DNA from: a virus
Direction: 5' to 3' (one strand)
IMG/VR virus record: IMGVR_UViG_3300018022_000003
Location: 62,001-126,000 of that record
DNA: 64,000 nucleotides
Shown: positions 7,629 through 16,371 of the stretch, piece after piece
How positions within the stretch are numbered: the first letter of the stretch is position 1
How the letters are laid out: each line of letters starts with the position of its first letter
Notes under the pieces: model-generated
Told to the model about the DNA's origin: nothing
Seen by the model: the letters and a program-made list of their open reading frames with translations, nothing else
Databases searched by the model: none
Translations under genes and position numbers: made by a program

Positions 7629-8636
7629 ATGCCAAAAGCAAAGCCTACCGTAGCGGACGCCGCCAGCATCGCCAGCCAGCTCAGCGCCGTGCTCAAGCCG
7701 CAGCCCGCCGTCGCCCCGCAGGCCGCAGCCAAGGAGAAGGTCTACGTCAGCAAGGCAACGTGGTCGGGCACCCTTGTCGTCGCCCCCGGCCTTGCCTTCA
7801 AGGCAAAGCTCTACAAGGCCACCAACGACCCCACGGAGGGGTTCAAGTCCAACATGGTACACCAGTGTGCCTGTGCTGACGGCACCACGCAGTACTCGCA
7901 GCTAAGGCAGGGCAGCATGAAGTGCTCCGTGTGCGGCGTCGATGTCCCCAAGGAAAGCATCCAGAAGGGCATCCCCAACGGCGACGGCACCTTCACCGTC
8001 GTCAGCGAGGACGATAAGAAGTCCTGCATGGTCCGCTCCGAGGGAGAGGCGGAAATCCTCCGCTTCGTCCCCCTTACCTCCGTTGACCCCATATACTTCG
8101 ACGGCGCATCCGAGTTCCTCGGCCCCGACAAGGGCACCGAGAAGCACTACGCCATCCTGCGTGAGATGCTGAACAAGGGCCTTGCCGCAGTCGCCATGAA
8201 CGTCCAGCGTGGGCAGGAGTACATGCTGGTCCTCCGCCCCTACGGCACGAGCGGCATCATCGCCAACTACATCCGCAGGGAGCACGAGGTCCGTGCGTGC
8301 GACAAGTTCCCCACGGTCGCCCTGAGCGTCCAGGAGAAGGCGCTTGCCTCCTCCCTTGCCGACGCCCTGACGGGACGGTTCGACACCGACGAGTTCCCCG
8401 ACACCTACGCCAGCAACCTGCGTGGGCTTATCGCCGCCAAACAGGCAGGGACGGCGGCCCCCGTGGTCGAGAAGCAGGCACCCGCCCCCCTGACGGTTGA
8501 CCTGATGGCGGCCCTCCAGGCCTCTATCAACGCCGCCAAGGCAAAGCAGGGCGGGCAGCCCGTCGCCGTCGCCGAGCAGCTTATCGCCGAGAAGGCCGCC
8601 GAGGCCTCCAGCGCCGCCAAGTTCGCCATCAACTAA
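7629..8636 (+). CDS. ku: Ku-family DNA end-binding protein
   Basis: 335 residues; bacterial Ku forms a ring on double-strand DNA ends and recruits a ligase. An Ala/Pro-rich N-terminal extension (1-38) precedes the Ku core (about 42-260). The core has the family's SGTL..P..FKAKLYKAT strand, a Cys cluster (80, 82, 99, 102), and the highly characteristic block around 146-180 reading RFVPL..VDPIYFD followed by PDKGTEKHYAILREML. The C-terminal tail (260-335) is Ala/Lys-rich, like the DNA-binding tails of many bacterial Ku proteins. It is first in its operon, behind promoter copy 2, and ten bases before a DNA ligase gene. This strongly supports an end-joining role, perhaps circularising or repairing phage DNA. 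Confidence 0.93.
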   Translation: MPKAKPTVADAASIASQLSAVLKPQPAVAPQAAAKEKVYVSKATWSGTLVVAPGLAFKAKLYKATNDPTEGFKSNMVHQCACADGTTQYSQLRQGSMKCSVCGVDVPKESIQKGIPNGDGTFTVVSEDDKKSCMVRSEGEAEILRFVPLTSVDPIYFDGASEFLGPDKGTEKHYAILREMLNKGLAAVAMNVQRGQEYMLVLRPYGTSGIIANYIRREHEVRACDKFPTVALSVQEKALASSLADALTGRFDTDEFPDTYASNLRGLIAAKQAGTAAPVVEKQAPAPLTVDLMAALQASINAAKAKQGGQPVAVAEQLIAEKAAEASSAAKFAIN

Positions 8637-8646
8637 GGAGCCGCAG

Positions 8647-9417
8647 ATGAAGGCAGAGCTTCTGACACCGATAGGCATACCGAGGCTGATGGCCCTTGCC
8701 AGGGACGACAACTACGGGTTCCAGCAGAAGCACGACGGGCACCGCACCCTGGTAGAGAAGCACGGCAATGCTATAAGGACCTACAACCGGGAGGGGGAGC
8801 CTACGCACCCCCTCCCCCCCTCCCTGCAAGGCACCCTCCTGGCGAGCGGCATCCCCGACTTCTATATCGACACGGAGCGTGTGGCCAGGCGGCTCATAGT
8901 CCTGGACGTCGTCAGCCTCCTGGGGTCAGACCTGAGGGCCCTGCCCTACAGCAGCCGTGAGCCTATCGCCCACCAGGCGTTCGACTGCCTGGGGCCCGGG
9001 GTAGAGGCCATCGGCACCATCCTGGGGACGGAGGCCAAGCTGGCCTACGTGGAGTACCTCATCAGGACCAAAGCAGAGGGGGTGGTCGTGCGTGACATGC
9101 GGAAACCCTACAGGGAGGGCGACGCCTGCCAGCACTTCAAGCTGAAGTTCGTCAAGGAGTGTGACGCCGTGGTCATAGGCCCCTCCCCTGACGGCAAGGA
9201 CAGCGTCCGCATAGGGCTGTACAGGGGCGACGGTACCCTGCACGAGATATCCGGGGTTAGCCTCAGGAACAAGTTCAGGGTCCAGCCCGGCGACGTCATA
9301 ACGGTGCGCTACCTATGCGCTACCAGGGACCTGCACATACGGGAGCCTCACCTCGTCCGCAAGCGGGACGACAAGAGGGCCTCCGACTGCTGGCTCAGCC
9401 AGCTAACCGAGGAATGA
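8647..9417 (+). CDS. ATP-dependent DNA ligase, compact
   Basis: 256 residues. Adenylation motifs are in order: motif I KHDG with Lys28, a motif III-like DTER with Glu77, motif IV EGVVVRD (144-150) and motif V FKLKF (164-168). A C-terminal OB-like domain (about 175-250) follows. This matches the catalytic core of bacterial LigD/LigC-type ATP ligases without polymerase or nuclease domains. The start follows AAGGAGCCGCAG, ten bases after the Ku stop, so the two are co-transcribed and probably form a minimal non-homologous end-joining pair. Some residues around motif III are degenerate, so activity should be regarded as likely, not certain. Confidence 0.9.
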   Translation: MKAELLTPIGIPRLMALARDDNYGFQQKHDGHRTLVEKHGNAIRTYNREGEPTHPLPPSLQGTLLASGIPDFYIDTERVARRLIVLDVVSLLGSDLRALPYSSREPIAHQAFDCLGPGVEAIGTILGTEAKLAYVEYLIRTKAEGVVVRDMRKPYREGDACQHFKLKFVKECDAVVIGPSPDGKDSVRIGLYRGDGTLHEISGVSLRNKFRVQPGDVITVRYLCATRDLHIREPHLVRKRDDKRASDCWLSQLTEE

Positions 9418-9428
9418 GGGGTAATATC

Positions 9429-9635
9429 ATGGTAGTGGTCAGCCACGGGAGAGCCGAGCTGCTCTCGGAGGCAGAGGAACAGGATATCCTATGGGAGATA
9501 GCCGGGGATGTCCTGGGGCCAGCCTATAGGGAAGCATACAAGAGGCTGTTTACGCTCACGGAGGAGGTCAGGGTGCAGTATATCCCCCCGTTCCGGCATA
9601 TGAGGAGGGCTGTCCATGTTCCTAAAGCTGCTTAA
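9429..9635 (+). CDS. Small protein, 68 aa, unknown
   Basis: Third gene of the Ku operon, with ATG behind GAGGAATGAGGGGTAATATC. Hydrophilic and probably alpha-helical, with no motif recognised. Its end overlaps the start of the next gene by 20 bases, so translation is likely coupled. Confidence 0.55.
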   Translation: MVVVSHGRAELLSEAEEQDILWEIAGDVLGPAYREAYKRLFTLTEEVRVQYIPPFRHMRRAVHVPKAA

Positions 9636-9801
9636 GCGCATGGCGTTCCATGCCGCCGTGGTCATAGGCGGCTCCTGCTCCATCATCCTGCTTGTCCTGA
9701 GGAGGCTTGTCACCTTCCAGCAGGGGGTAGGGCTGGCCATGGTCCTGGGCCTGGTCCTCGGGCTGGCAAGCATGTTCCTTGAGAGGAAAGGGGTTATCTG
9801 A
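9616..9801 (+). CDS. Small membrane protein, 61 aa
   Basis: Two membrane segments (about residues 10-28 and 36-54) joined by a short Arg-containing loop. It starts behind GAGGAGGGCTGTCC inside the previous gene and ends at 9801, overlapping the ATG of the next gene (TGATG). A passenger of the Ku operon; function unknown. Confidence 0.6.
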   Translation: MFLKLLKRMAFHAAVVIGGSCSIILLVLRRLVTFQQGVGLAMVLGLVLGLASMFLERKGVI

Positions 9802-10184
9802 TGGTCTTCGTCTTCGGCAGCAATGAGAAGGGAATCCATGGCGGGGGGGCAGCACGCACCGCCGTGGCCCGCTACGGTGCCGTATGGGGGCAGGGGGAGG
9901 GAAGGCAGGGCAACGCCTACGCCATCCCCACATGCAGCGCCCCGATGCGCTCGGACGGGGACCGGCTTCCCCTCCCCAAGGTCAGGGAGTACGTCCACAG
10001 GTTCGTCCAGTACGCCAAGGGCCACCCCGAGGAGAAGTTCAAGGTCACCCAGGTGGGGTGCGGCCTGGCGGGCCTCGCAGCGGCGGACGTCGCCCCCATG
10101 TTCGAGGACGCCCCCCGGAACTGCTACTTTGACCTGGCATGGGAGGGGTTCCTCCCCCACCATCTATTCTGGGGCACCTACTAG
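9801..10184 (+). CDS. A1S_2505-type phage non-structural protein
   Basis: 127 residues. It opens with FVFGSN, followed by HGGGAA, GEGRQGNAYAIPT and VGCGLAG blocks, the pattern of the widespread phage family often labelled A1S_2505 non-structural protein. The glycine-rich loops recall macro or nucleotide-binding folds, but the activity of the family is not known to me. It is the last gene of the Ku/ligase operon; its stop lies within promoter copy 3. Confidence 0.8.
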   Translation: MVFVFGSNEKGIHGGGAARTAVARYGAVWGQGEGRQGNAYAIPTCSAPMRSDGDRLPLPKVREYVHRFVQYAKGHPEEKFKVTQVGCGLAGLAAADVAPMFEDAPRNCYFDLAWEGFLPHHLFWGTY

Positions 10185-10219
10185 AATCCCGTCCCATCCT
10201 GTGTATCCTGGTGTATACT
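10183..10219 (+). promoter_or_regulatory. Phage promoter-like element, copy 3
   Basis: AGAATCCC at 10183-10190, ten bases, then GTGTATCCTGGTGTATACT at 10201-10219. It overlaps the end of the preceding gene and lies 20 bases before the next start. Confidence 0.8.
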
Positions 10220-10239
10220 ACAAAAGGAAGGAGAAACCC

Positions 10240-10476
10240 ATGCCATCACCCAGGAAGAGGGTCCCGGTCACCAAGGACGAGAACTTCGGCAATGCCGTCG
10301 CCGAGCTTATGGACACCCTGGAGGCGGTCGGGAAGAAGAGCCAGAGCCTACCCGACGAGCTTCTGGACGAGGTCCATGAGAGGGTCGAGGACCTTACCAT
10401 ACTTATCCAGAAGGCCCTGGTGCATGAGGGCGTCAGGGTGCAGTACCGCAGCGGCCCCACGGAGCCGGGGGACTAG
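10240..10476 (+). CDS. Small protein, 78 aa, unknown
   Basis: Follows promoter copy 3 with the binding site AAAAGGAAGGAG. The first 20 residues are basic, the rest an amphipathic helix rich in Glu, Leu and Val. It is the only gene of its transcription unit before convergent minus-strand genes, and its stop overlaps the end of the histidine phosphatase gene by four bases. Confidence 0.6.
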   Translation: MPSPRKRVPVTKDENFGNAVAELMDTLEAVGKKSQSLPDELLDEVHERVEDLTILIQKALVHEGVRVQYRSGPTEPGD

Positions 10477-11066
10477 GCCCTCATCCAGTCCCTCCTGACC
10501 TCTACCCACTCCCCTGGCTGTATCTCGCTCTCCTCGCTGTACTTGAACATGAAGTCAGGGATGTCCGGCAGCCCGGCGAACAGCCACTCCGTCCCCATCA
10601 TCACGTTCTGGAGATGGGTGCAGACCAGGACATGGCCCTCCTCGGGGGCGTCGTAGATTATCTTCTTTATGTCCTCCGTCAGCCTCTCCAGGAAGGAGTT
10701 CATGGACTCCCCGTCCTTGGGCGCAAGGTCCCTGCCAGCCCCGGTGGCCAGGATGTTCAGGACGTCCCTTATCCCCGCTATCTCCCTGCCGTTCAGGATG
10801 CCGTAGTTGCGGCTCCTCAGCCCCTCCAGCTTGGCCACCTTCAGGTCGTACTCGTGCGCCACGCTGGTGGCGAGGATGGACGCCCTCTCCAACGGGCTGC
10901 TGTACACCTGCTTGATGCAGGAGTAGGCCTCCTTCAGCCTCTTCACGATGATGGGTATCTGGGCGAACCCGTCCGGGGACAGGGGTATGTCCAGCCCTCC
11001 CCGGAGCCTGACCGGCTCCAGGTTGAAGGCCGTCTGCGGGTGGCGGAGGAAGACTATCTTCTTCAA
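10473..11066 (-). CDS. Histidine phosphatase family protein
   Basis: 197 residues, a stand-alone phosphoglycerate-mutase-like domain. The N terminus reads KKIVFLRHPQT, with Pro in place of the usual Gly of RHG (RHP occurs in some members). An SSPLERA motif and a late THLQN segment supply the expected second His. The start is a TTG at 11066, five bases after the preceding gene's stop; no other start codon gives the complete domain, and GAGGGAGC lies about 15 bases upstream. It differs in sequence from the phosphatase domain at 4994-6208. Possible roles are removal of phosphate from a host metabolite or protein. Domain assignment is strong, substrate unknown. Confidence 0.85.
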   Translation of the reverse strand: MKKIVFLRHPQTAFNLEPVRLRGGLDIPLSPDGFAQIPIIVKRLKEAYSCIKQVYSSPLERASILATSVAHEYDLKVAKLEGLRSRNYGILNGREIAGIRDVLNILATGAGRDLAPKDGESMNSFLERLTEDIKKIIYDAPEEGHVLVCTHLQNVMMGTEWLFAGLPDIPDFMFKYSEESEIQPGEWVEVRRDWMRA

Positions 11067-11070
11067 GGGC

Positions 11071-11259
11071 CTACAGCTCCCTCTTGCAGTAGGGGCACCT
11101 TCTCGGCCCCGTCGAGTCGTACTCGGGGCTGGGGTCCTGCCCGCTCGGCAGGCAGAGGAAGCCCCCGGTGCCCGTGATGACGATGCGGAAGGTGCCGTTT
11201 GCCAGCGTCTCTGCCGACACCTGCGGGCTGTCGCCGTTCTCGCCCAGTATGTGCAGCAT
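11071..11259 (-). CDS. Small protein with C-terminal CxxC, 62 aa
   Basis: ATG at 11259 behind GGAGGGGC; ends five bases before the TTG of the phosphatase gene. It contains a Gly/Thr-rich beta-like centre and a CPYC pair six residues from the C terminus. One zinc-binding half-site is not enough to name it. Confidence 0.5.
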   Translation of the reverse strand: MLHILGENGDSPQVSAETLANGTFRIVITGTGGFLCLPSGQDPSPEYDSTGPRRCPYCKREL

Positions 11260-11266
11260 GCCCCTC

Positions 11267-12190
11267 CTATCCGAGCAGCCACCTCTGCTGCCTGAGGCCG
11301 GCGCTGTAGGGCCGGATGGCGGTGACGAGGGGTGCCCACTCCTGGAACTCCTGCTGGTAGGACTGCCCCAGGCTCATGTAGAGCTGGGACTTGTTTATGT
11401 CCAGGCTTACCCCGTTGAGGCTGTAGCTGAACTCGTCCGCCGCCCACCTTGCCCCCTCGGCGGTCAGGCAGGAGGACGCCGCCCCCACCGCTGCGCACTT
11501 ACCCCAGTCCCTAGGCACGGTGTCCAGGGTGTAGTTCGTCAGGTTCTTGGGGTTCCAGGTATTGAGCTTGCTGATGCTTATGTCCAGCATCCTCAGTATG
11601 GTAGGGTCGAGCCAGATGTACCCTACCCTGGTCGTGTACCCCGCCACGACCTTGCCGGGCGTGGGGGGGCGGAAGTGGTAGTTCCTGTCCGGGTTGGTGT
11701 CCGACAGCAGCTCCCGGACGTACATGACGGCCGGGGCGTACCTGTTGGTCGTCGCTGGCCGGGGGGCGATTATGGCGCTGGGTGCCTCGAAGGAGGAGCT
11801 TGCCGGGTCTATGGGCTGGACGATGAAGTCCTCGAACACCCGGTTCTCCGGCTGCCCCTGGTACTGCACGATGTACCATACCAGGCGGAATATGCCCTTC
11901 CAGAGGGTAGGCACCACCATGGGGACGTAGTATGCCCCCTGGGAGGCCCTGGCGGGCACCATCTTGGGCTGGCTGGCCAGGATGAGGTCCTTCTCCGGCA
12001 GCACCATCATGTGGTTGGGCTGCTCCAGGTCGTAGTCGTACGCCCGCTGCCCCACCAGGGGGACCTTCTCGGTGACCTGGAATATGGAATAGGTTATAAT
12101 GGCGGGGTCTATGAGCGCCCCGTTCGAGTCCCTCACCAGGATGCTGAGGTCCCCCGGTCCTAGCCGCTTCCCCTGCGTTACGGTCTCCAT
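11267..12190 (-). CDS. Uncharacterised protein, possible virion component, 307 aa
   Basis: Start placed at ATG 12190 behind CAGGGGAGCAGC; an in-frame ATG at 12205 lacks that spacing. The protein is mixed alpha/beta, rich in Pro, Tyr and Asn, with an N-terminal beta region (10-120) and a helical C-terminal half. No enzyme motif or membrane segment. It is divergent from the tail module and resembles the proteins at 2931 and 6208 in composition. A virion role is inferred only. Confidence 0.6.
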   Translation of the reverse strand: METVTQGKRLGPGDLSILVRDSNGALIDPAIITYSIFQVTEKVPLVGQRAYDYDLEQPNHMMVLPEKDLILASQPKMVPARASQGAYYVPMVVPTLWKGIFRLVWYIVQYQGQPENRVFEDFIVQPIDPASSSFEAPSAIIAPRPATTNRYAPAVMYVRELLSDTNPDRNYHFRPPTPGKVVAGYTTRVGYIWLDPTILRMLDISISKLNTWNPKNLTNYTLDTVPRDWGKCAAVGAASSCLTAEGARWAADEFSYSLNGVSLDINKSQLYMSLGQSYQQEFQEWAPLVTAIRPYSAGLRQQRWLLG

Positions 12191-12272
12191 GCTGCTCCCC
12201 TGCATAGGATAACGGTAGCCAAAACACGACTTTTACCTGCCTCTAGTAGGGGCGTCCCTGCGGCAGAGGCGG

Positions 12273-12291
12273 CCCTGCCCCGAGGGCAGGG
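12273..12291 (+). other. Leader hairpin before the zinc-ribbon gene
   Basis: CCCTGCCC (12273-12280) and GGGCAGGG (12284-12291) pair perfectly around a three-base loop. The 3' arm runs straight into the ribosome binding site GGGGGAGGAAAG, so folding could affect translation of the gene at 12304. Confidence 0.5.
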
Positions 12292-12303
12292 GGAGGAAAG
12301 CAG

Positions 12304-12720
12304 ATGGCAGTCTATTCGTTCAGGTGCGGCAAGTGCGGTACGGTCCTGGAGGAGCTTATGCCCATGGCGACCGCCACCTTCGAGGACCGGCCCTGCCCGG
12401 TCAGGGGGTGCGGGGGCATGTGCCTCTACCAGCTCAGGGGGGCACCCTCCCTGGGCACGGAGGGCATGGCAAACGCAGCCTTCGACGTGAAGGTGGGGGC
12501 GGACGCCGAGAGGCGCTGGGCGAGGATTAGGGCCCGGCAGGAGAAGAGGAACAAGATACGGCAGGAGGCTGGGTCGGGGGCGCTGTCCGCCACTACCCAC
12601 GAGGACTGGCGGCCTGTGCCGGGGGCAAGGCTCCGGGAGCTGGAGATACCCCCCAAGGCCCAAGACCAGATAGTCATCCTGATGAAAACGGGGGAGAAAA
12701 ACAGACTTCCGTCCCCCTAA
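12304..12720 (+). CDS. FmdB-like zinc-ribbon protein
   Basis: 138 residues. The first 45 form a zinc ribbon: YSFRCGKCG and, after 27 residues, CPVRGCGG, as in the FmdB/CxxC_CxxC family of small putative regulators. The rest is a charged Arg/Glu-rich helix (65-90) and a flexible tail. It starts the plus-strand tail module, 46 bases before the sheath gene. Phages often carry such ribbons near structural genes without known role. Confidence 0.7.
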   Translation: MAVYSFRCGKCGTVLEELMPMATATFEDRPCPVRGCGGMCLYQLRGAPSLGTEGMANAAFDVKVGADAERRWARIRARQEKRNKIRQEAGSGALSATTHEDWRPVPGARLRELEIPPKAQDQIVILMKTGEKNRLPSP

Positions 12721-12734
12721 TAGAGAGAGAATCA

Positions 12735-12751
12735 GGCGGCAGCCTGCCGCC
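12735..12751 (+). other. Leader hairpin before the tail sheath gene
   Basis: GGCGGC (12735-12740) and GCCGCC (12746-12751) pair perfectly around five bases, immediately before the AAGGAG ribosome binding site of the sheath gene. Confidence 0.5.
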
Positions 12752-12765
12752 AAGGAGAACTGGCC

Positions 12766-15700
12766 ATGGCACTTTTCGGTTCCTACGCACCCCCTGGGGT
12801 ATACACCTCGGTCGTCATCAGCGGAGCGGGCATACCGCTCTTTGGGAACGTCCGCATCCCTGTCGTAATCGGGGAGGGCCAGGAGTTCTTCGAGCAGGAC
12901 AACGTGGAGCTGCACCGTGGCTCTAGCTCGGTGGCCGACGAGCAGGTCGTGAACGAGAACATCAGCGACCAGGTCACTGACATAACCAACCACCTGCACT
13001 GCACCTACTTCCCGGTAGTTATCGGGGACGGCACGGGGACGGTCACCGACGACCCGAGCAAGGTGCAGGTCGTGGTGGACGGCATCCCTGCCACGGTCAT
13101 CCAGCTCGACGGGACGACCGGCGACTTTTATACCCAGGAGCTAATCACCCCTGGCCAGAACGTCGAGATTACCTACTATTTCAAGCGGACCGACACCCTC
13201 ATCTCCAACGAGGACGAGTCCGACCAGGTCCCGAGCTTCGCTGCATGGCAGGCCTACGACACCAACCAGAACTACCTCCCCATCAGCGTCCAGCTCCCCG
13301 GTGTGACCGGCAGCAACGTCACGGTCATCGTCACGGACGACACCCTGGACTCCCCTCCGGGGACGGGCGTCCTGGACACGCAGGCCATCGGCGGGGCGGG
13401 CACGGACACCATCACCCTCGACATCGCCAAGGTAGGGGGCGGCAAGCGTACCCTCCATGACTTCTACAACCTCATCCAGGCGGGCATCCCCACCAACGAC
13501 GCTGGCTACCTGACGGCCCAGCCCCCGGTCCTGGCAGGCTCCCCCCCGGTCCTCTCCGCCATGTACCCGGCCACCTACAGGCTCCAGGGCGGATACGGCC
13601 CCAACACCAACAAGGTGTTCAAGGTTCAGCACGTCCCCATCGTGGACGGCAGCAACGGCGGCGTGGTCACCACCGACCCGACCAAGGTCGAGGCTCTGGT
13701 GAACGGCTCCAAGGCCACAGTCTCGGCGGTGGACGGCCAGCATGGCCTGGTCACCCTGGCGAACGGCGTAGTGGCGGGCAGCACGCTTACCCTTACCTAC
13801 TACACCAACACCTACCAGAACACCTACGACCTCCTCCCGGCATCCAGCGTCTCCTCCATCGTCGAGGTCGGCCTCGGCCCCAACCGGGCGGACTTTATCG
13901 AGGACACGGACTATGTCCTGGGGAAGGACTCCAGCGGCAACGACACCATCAACTGGGGTGCCAGCACCACCACCGCCGTGGGGCAGTCCACTACCGGCTA
14001 CACCCCCTTCGGCCCCGTCCAGATTAAGACTACCCTGGTGGACGAAAGGGTATGGCTGCGGCCTACCATCAGGGGTTCCTGCAACGGCACGAACCTGGTC
14101 TTCACCCTGCCGGACAGCCCTACCGACCATGGCACGGTTACGGACGACCCGACCAAGATAATGGTCTTCGTGGGCGTCAACCCCGTGGAGGCCCTGGACA
14201 ACTACCTGCCCGGCACCTCCGAGCGGGTCATCACCCTCTCTGGCAGCACAGGGGACTTCACCCTCTACAAGGCCCCCCTGCTGGGCACCCACGTCTATGC
14301 CAGCTACTACCGGAACACCCTGAACGACCACAGCTACACGGCCACGGTCGTCAACCCCGGCATACCGGGGCAGGGCACCTACACCGTCAAGGACGAGGTC
14401 AGCAGGGTGCTCCCTGTGGCCTGGTTCGATGCCCCCAGCAGCAGCGTCACCCAGTCGGGCGAGTTCGCCCAGACGGGCATCGTCTGGCCCTATGCCTTCC
14501 CGGACCTGTACGACTCCCCCGGCGAGGTGGACGAGACCGTCACCCTGACCTTCCAGGACGATGGCCTGCACCGTGACGCCAACCCAGGGGCGCAGGCCTA
14601 CCTCACGACCCAGGGCATCCTGTTCTTCTGCACCACGCCCGGAGTGGGGGGCGACGCTATCAGCGTGGCCTTCAACACCACTGGCACCTATGGGGTAGTG
14701 GTCGCAGGCAACGGCATCACCTTCAACGGCGTCACCACTACCACCCAGGTACTCGCCCTGGCCGGGGCAGGCATCAGCACCACCTTCGGCACCGTCCTTG
14801 CCCAGCTCGTCACGGTAGGCTCCGTCAGCACGGCGGCGGCCCTCAACCTGGACGGCGGCGTTGACCCGAGCGACCCCGAGCCGTACTCCATCCGCTACAT
14901 CGTCACCTCCTCCAGCCCCAAGGGGTCCAGCGGCATGGGCTACCTCGACCAGACCTACATCGACCAGAACACAGGGTTCAAGCTCACCGTCGTCAGCCCG
15001 CAGGACGCCCTGGACTACGGGTACCAGTCCCTCCCCGACCCGCAGTACACCTTCGAGCCGGGGGACACGCTGGTGTTCCAGGTCAGCAGCGAGCAGGCCC
15101 GCTACACGGGCACTACCTACTCCCCGTACAGCCTGTCCCAGCCCAACAACCTGGTCTGCATCGCCGGCCTCCAGACCGAGGTCATCACCACCTTCGGTGC
15201 CAACACCGGGGACACCGCTATCATCCAGACCTTCAACAAGTCCGGGAACGAGCCGGCCATCGGCGAGTACTACTTCGTCTCCTTCCAGACCGACAAGACG
15301 CCCGCCGACATGGCCATCAAGCTGTACAGCAAGGCCTCCGACGCCTATGCCGCCTACGGGCAGCCCACTACCGTCAACCGCCTGTCCCTGGGCGTCCAGT
15401 TCCTCACCCAGAACGGGGCGCAGCAGTTCGGGTGCATCCAGGTCCCGAAGCAGCCCGGCATGAACACCGGCTCGGACGCCAACTTCATCGCAGCCATCCA
15501 GACGCTAACCACGGCGCTCCCCGGCAGCACCCAGAAGGCCAACGTCATCGTGCCGCTGAGCACCAGCACCACGGTCCACCAGTTCCTCAGCAGGCAGCTC
15601 ATCACCCAGGCCAACGTGAGGAACAAGGGGGAGGCAATCGGGTTCGTGGGGTACAGCACCTACACCGACCCGAACACCGCCAGGGCTAACGCCCGTGCCC

Positions 15701-16314
15701 TCAAGAACGCCCGCATGATTGCCATAGGCATGCCTGCGGCCGCCGTCCTCCTGACCGACTCCCAGACCGGGCTGTCGCTGGAGTACGCCGTCAGCGGCGA
15801 GTTCATGGCAGCGGCGATGGCAGGGCTTAACACCAACCCGGCCAACGACGTGGCGACCACCCTGACCAACCAGGACCTCGTCGGGTTCAGCAGGCTGCTC
15901 GTGCAGTACGACGACGCAACCATGAACCTGATGGCCTCGGACGGGCTGGTCTGCCTCACCAACAACAACGGGGCGCTCTACATCCGCCACTACAAGAGCA
16001 CGGACCCGAGCAACCCCATCACCTCGGAGCCGACCTGCACCACGGTCACCGACTACGTCTGCCAGCAGTTCCGCATCGACCTCCAGCAGTTCATCGGGAG
16101 GAAGATGGTGGACGGCCTGACCACGGACATCCAGGTGGTAAGCGACGCCAGGCTGAAGTCCTTGCAGAACAACCAGATAATCTCTGGCTACAAGAACCTC
16201 GTTGTGGTCCAGGACCCGACGGACCCGACCACGGTGGACGTGACGGTCACGTTCAAGCCGATGTTCAGCCTGCTCTACATCTCGGTCACCTTCACCGTGA
16301 CCACGACACTGTAA
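12766..16314 (+). CDS. Contractile tail sheath protein with three inserted repeat domains
   Basis: 1182 residues, roughly twice the usual sheath length (about 400-700). The N terminus (MALFGSYAPPGVYTS) and the C-terminal 350 residues (QFLSRQLI, LKNARMI, a long VCQQFRIDLQQFIGRK helix and a final beta strand) fit sheath proteins. The excess comes from repeated beta domains near residues 76-145, 278-355 and 429-525, each with a (G)TVTDDPxK-like start, a V..V.G core and an ending like YY.NT. They probably decorate the sheath exterior. The start follows AAGGAGAACTGGCC. The sheath contracts to drive the tail tube into the cell. A strong hairpin follows the stop. Confidence 0.88.
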   Translation: MALFGSYAPPGVYTSVVISGAGIPLFGNVRIPVVIGEGQEFFEQDNVELHRGSSSVADEQVVNENISDQVTDITNHLHCTYFPVVIGDGTGTVTDDPSKVQVVVDGIPATVIQLDGTTGDFYTQELITPGQNVEITYYFKRTDTLISNEDESDQVPSFAAWQAYDTNQNYLPISVQLPGVTGSNVTVIVTDDTLDSPPGTGVLDTQAIGGAGTDTITLDIAKVGGGKRTLHDFYNLIQAGIPTNDAGYLTAQPPVLAGSPPVLSAMYPATYRLQGGYGPNTNKVFKVQHVPIVDGSNGGVVTTDPTKVEALVNGSKATVSAVDGQHGLVTLANGVVAGSTLTLTYYTNTYQNTYDLLPASSVSSIVEVGLGPNRADFIEDTDYVLGKDSSGNDTINWGASTTTAVGQSTTGYTPFGPVQIKTTLVDERVWLRPTIRGSCNGTNLVFTLPDSPTDHGTVTDDPTKIMVFVGVNPVEALDNYLPGTSERVITLSGSTGDFTLYKAPLLGTHVYASYYRNTLNDHSYTATVVNPGIPGQGTYTVKDEVSRVLPVAWFDAPSSSVTQSGEFAQTGIVWPYAFPDLYDSPGEVDETVTLTFQDDGLHRDANPGAQAYLTTQGILFFCTTPGVGGDAISVAFNTTGTYGVVVAGNGITFNGVTTTTQVLALAGAGISTTFGTVLAQLVTVGSVSTAAALNLDGGVDPSDPEPYSIRYIVTSSSPKGSSGMGYLDQTYIDQNTGFKLTVVSPQDALDYGYQSLPDPQYTFEPGDTLVFQVSSEQARYTGTTYSPYSLSQPNNLVCIAGLQTEVITTFGANTGDTAIIQTFNKSGNEPAIGEYYFVSFQTDKTPADMAIKLYSKASDAYAAYGQPTTVNRLSLGVQFLTQNGAQQFGCIQVPKQPGMNTGSDANFIAAIQTLTTALPGSTQKANVIVPLSTSTTVHQFLSRQLITQANVRNKGEAIGFVGYSTYTDPNTARANARALKNARMIAIGMPAAAVLLTDSQTGLSLEYAVSGEFMAAAMAGLNTNPANDVATTLTNQDLVGFSRLLVQYDDATMNLMASDGLVCLTNNNGALYIRHYKSTDPSNPITSEPTCTTVTDYVCQQFRIDLQQFIGRKMVDGLTTDIQVVSDARLKSLQNNQIISGYKNLVVVQDPTDPTTVDVTVTFKPMFSLLYISVTFTVTTTL

Positions 16315-16324
16315 GGAAAGACAT

Positions 16325-16352
16325 GGGGGAGAAGGCAGGCACCTTCTCCCCC
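16325..16352 (+). terminator. Perfect 11-bp hairpin after the sheath gene
   Basis: GGGGGAGAAGG (16325-16335) pairs with CCTTCTCCCCC (16342-16352) around a six-base loop, 11 bases after the sheath stop. There is no T-run, so it may stabilise the message or reduce read-through rather than terminate fully. Confidence 0.7.
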
Positions 16353-16371
16353 GTGACGACAAGGTGGCAGA

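Noticed and set aside
13141-14571. Long minus-strand frame (476 codons) inside the sheath gene
   Set aside because: Arises from GC-rich third positions opposite a real gene; Gly/Val/Ala/Arg composition with no motif.
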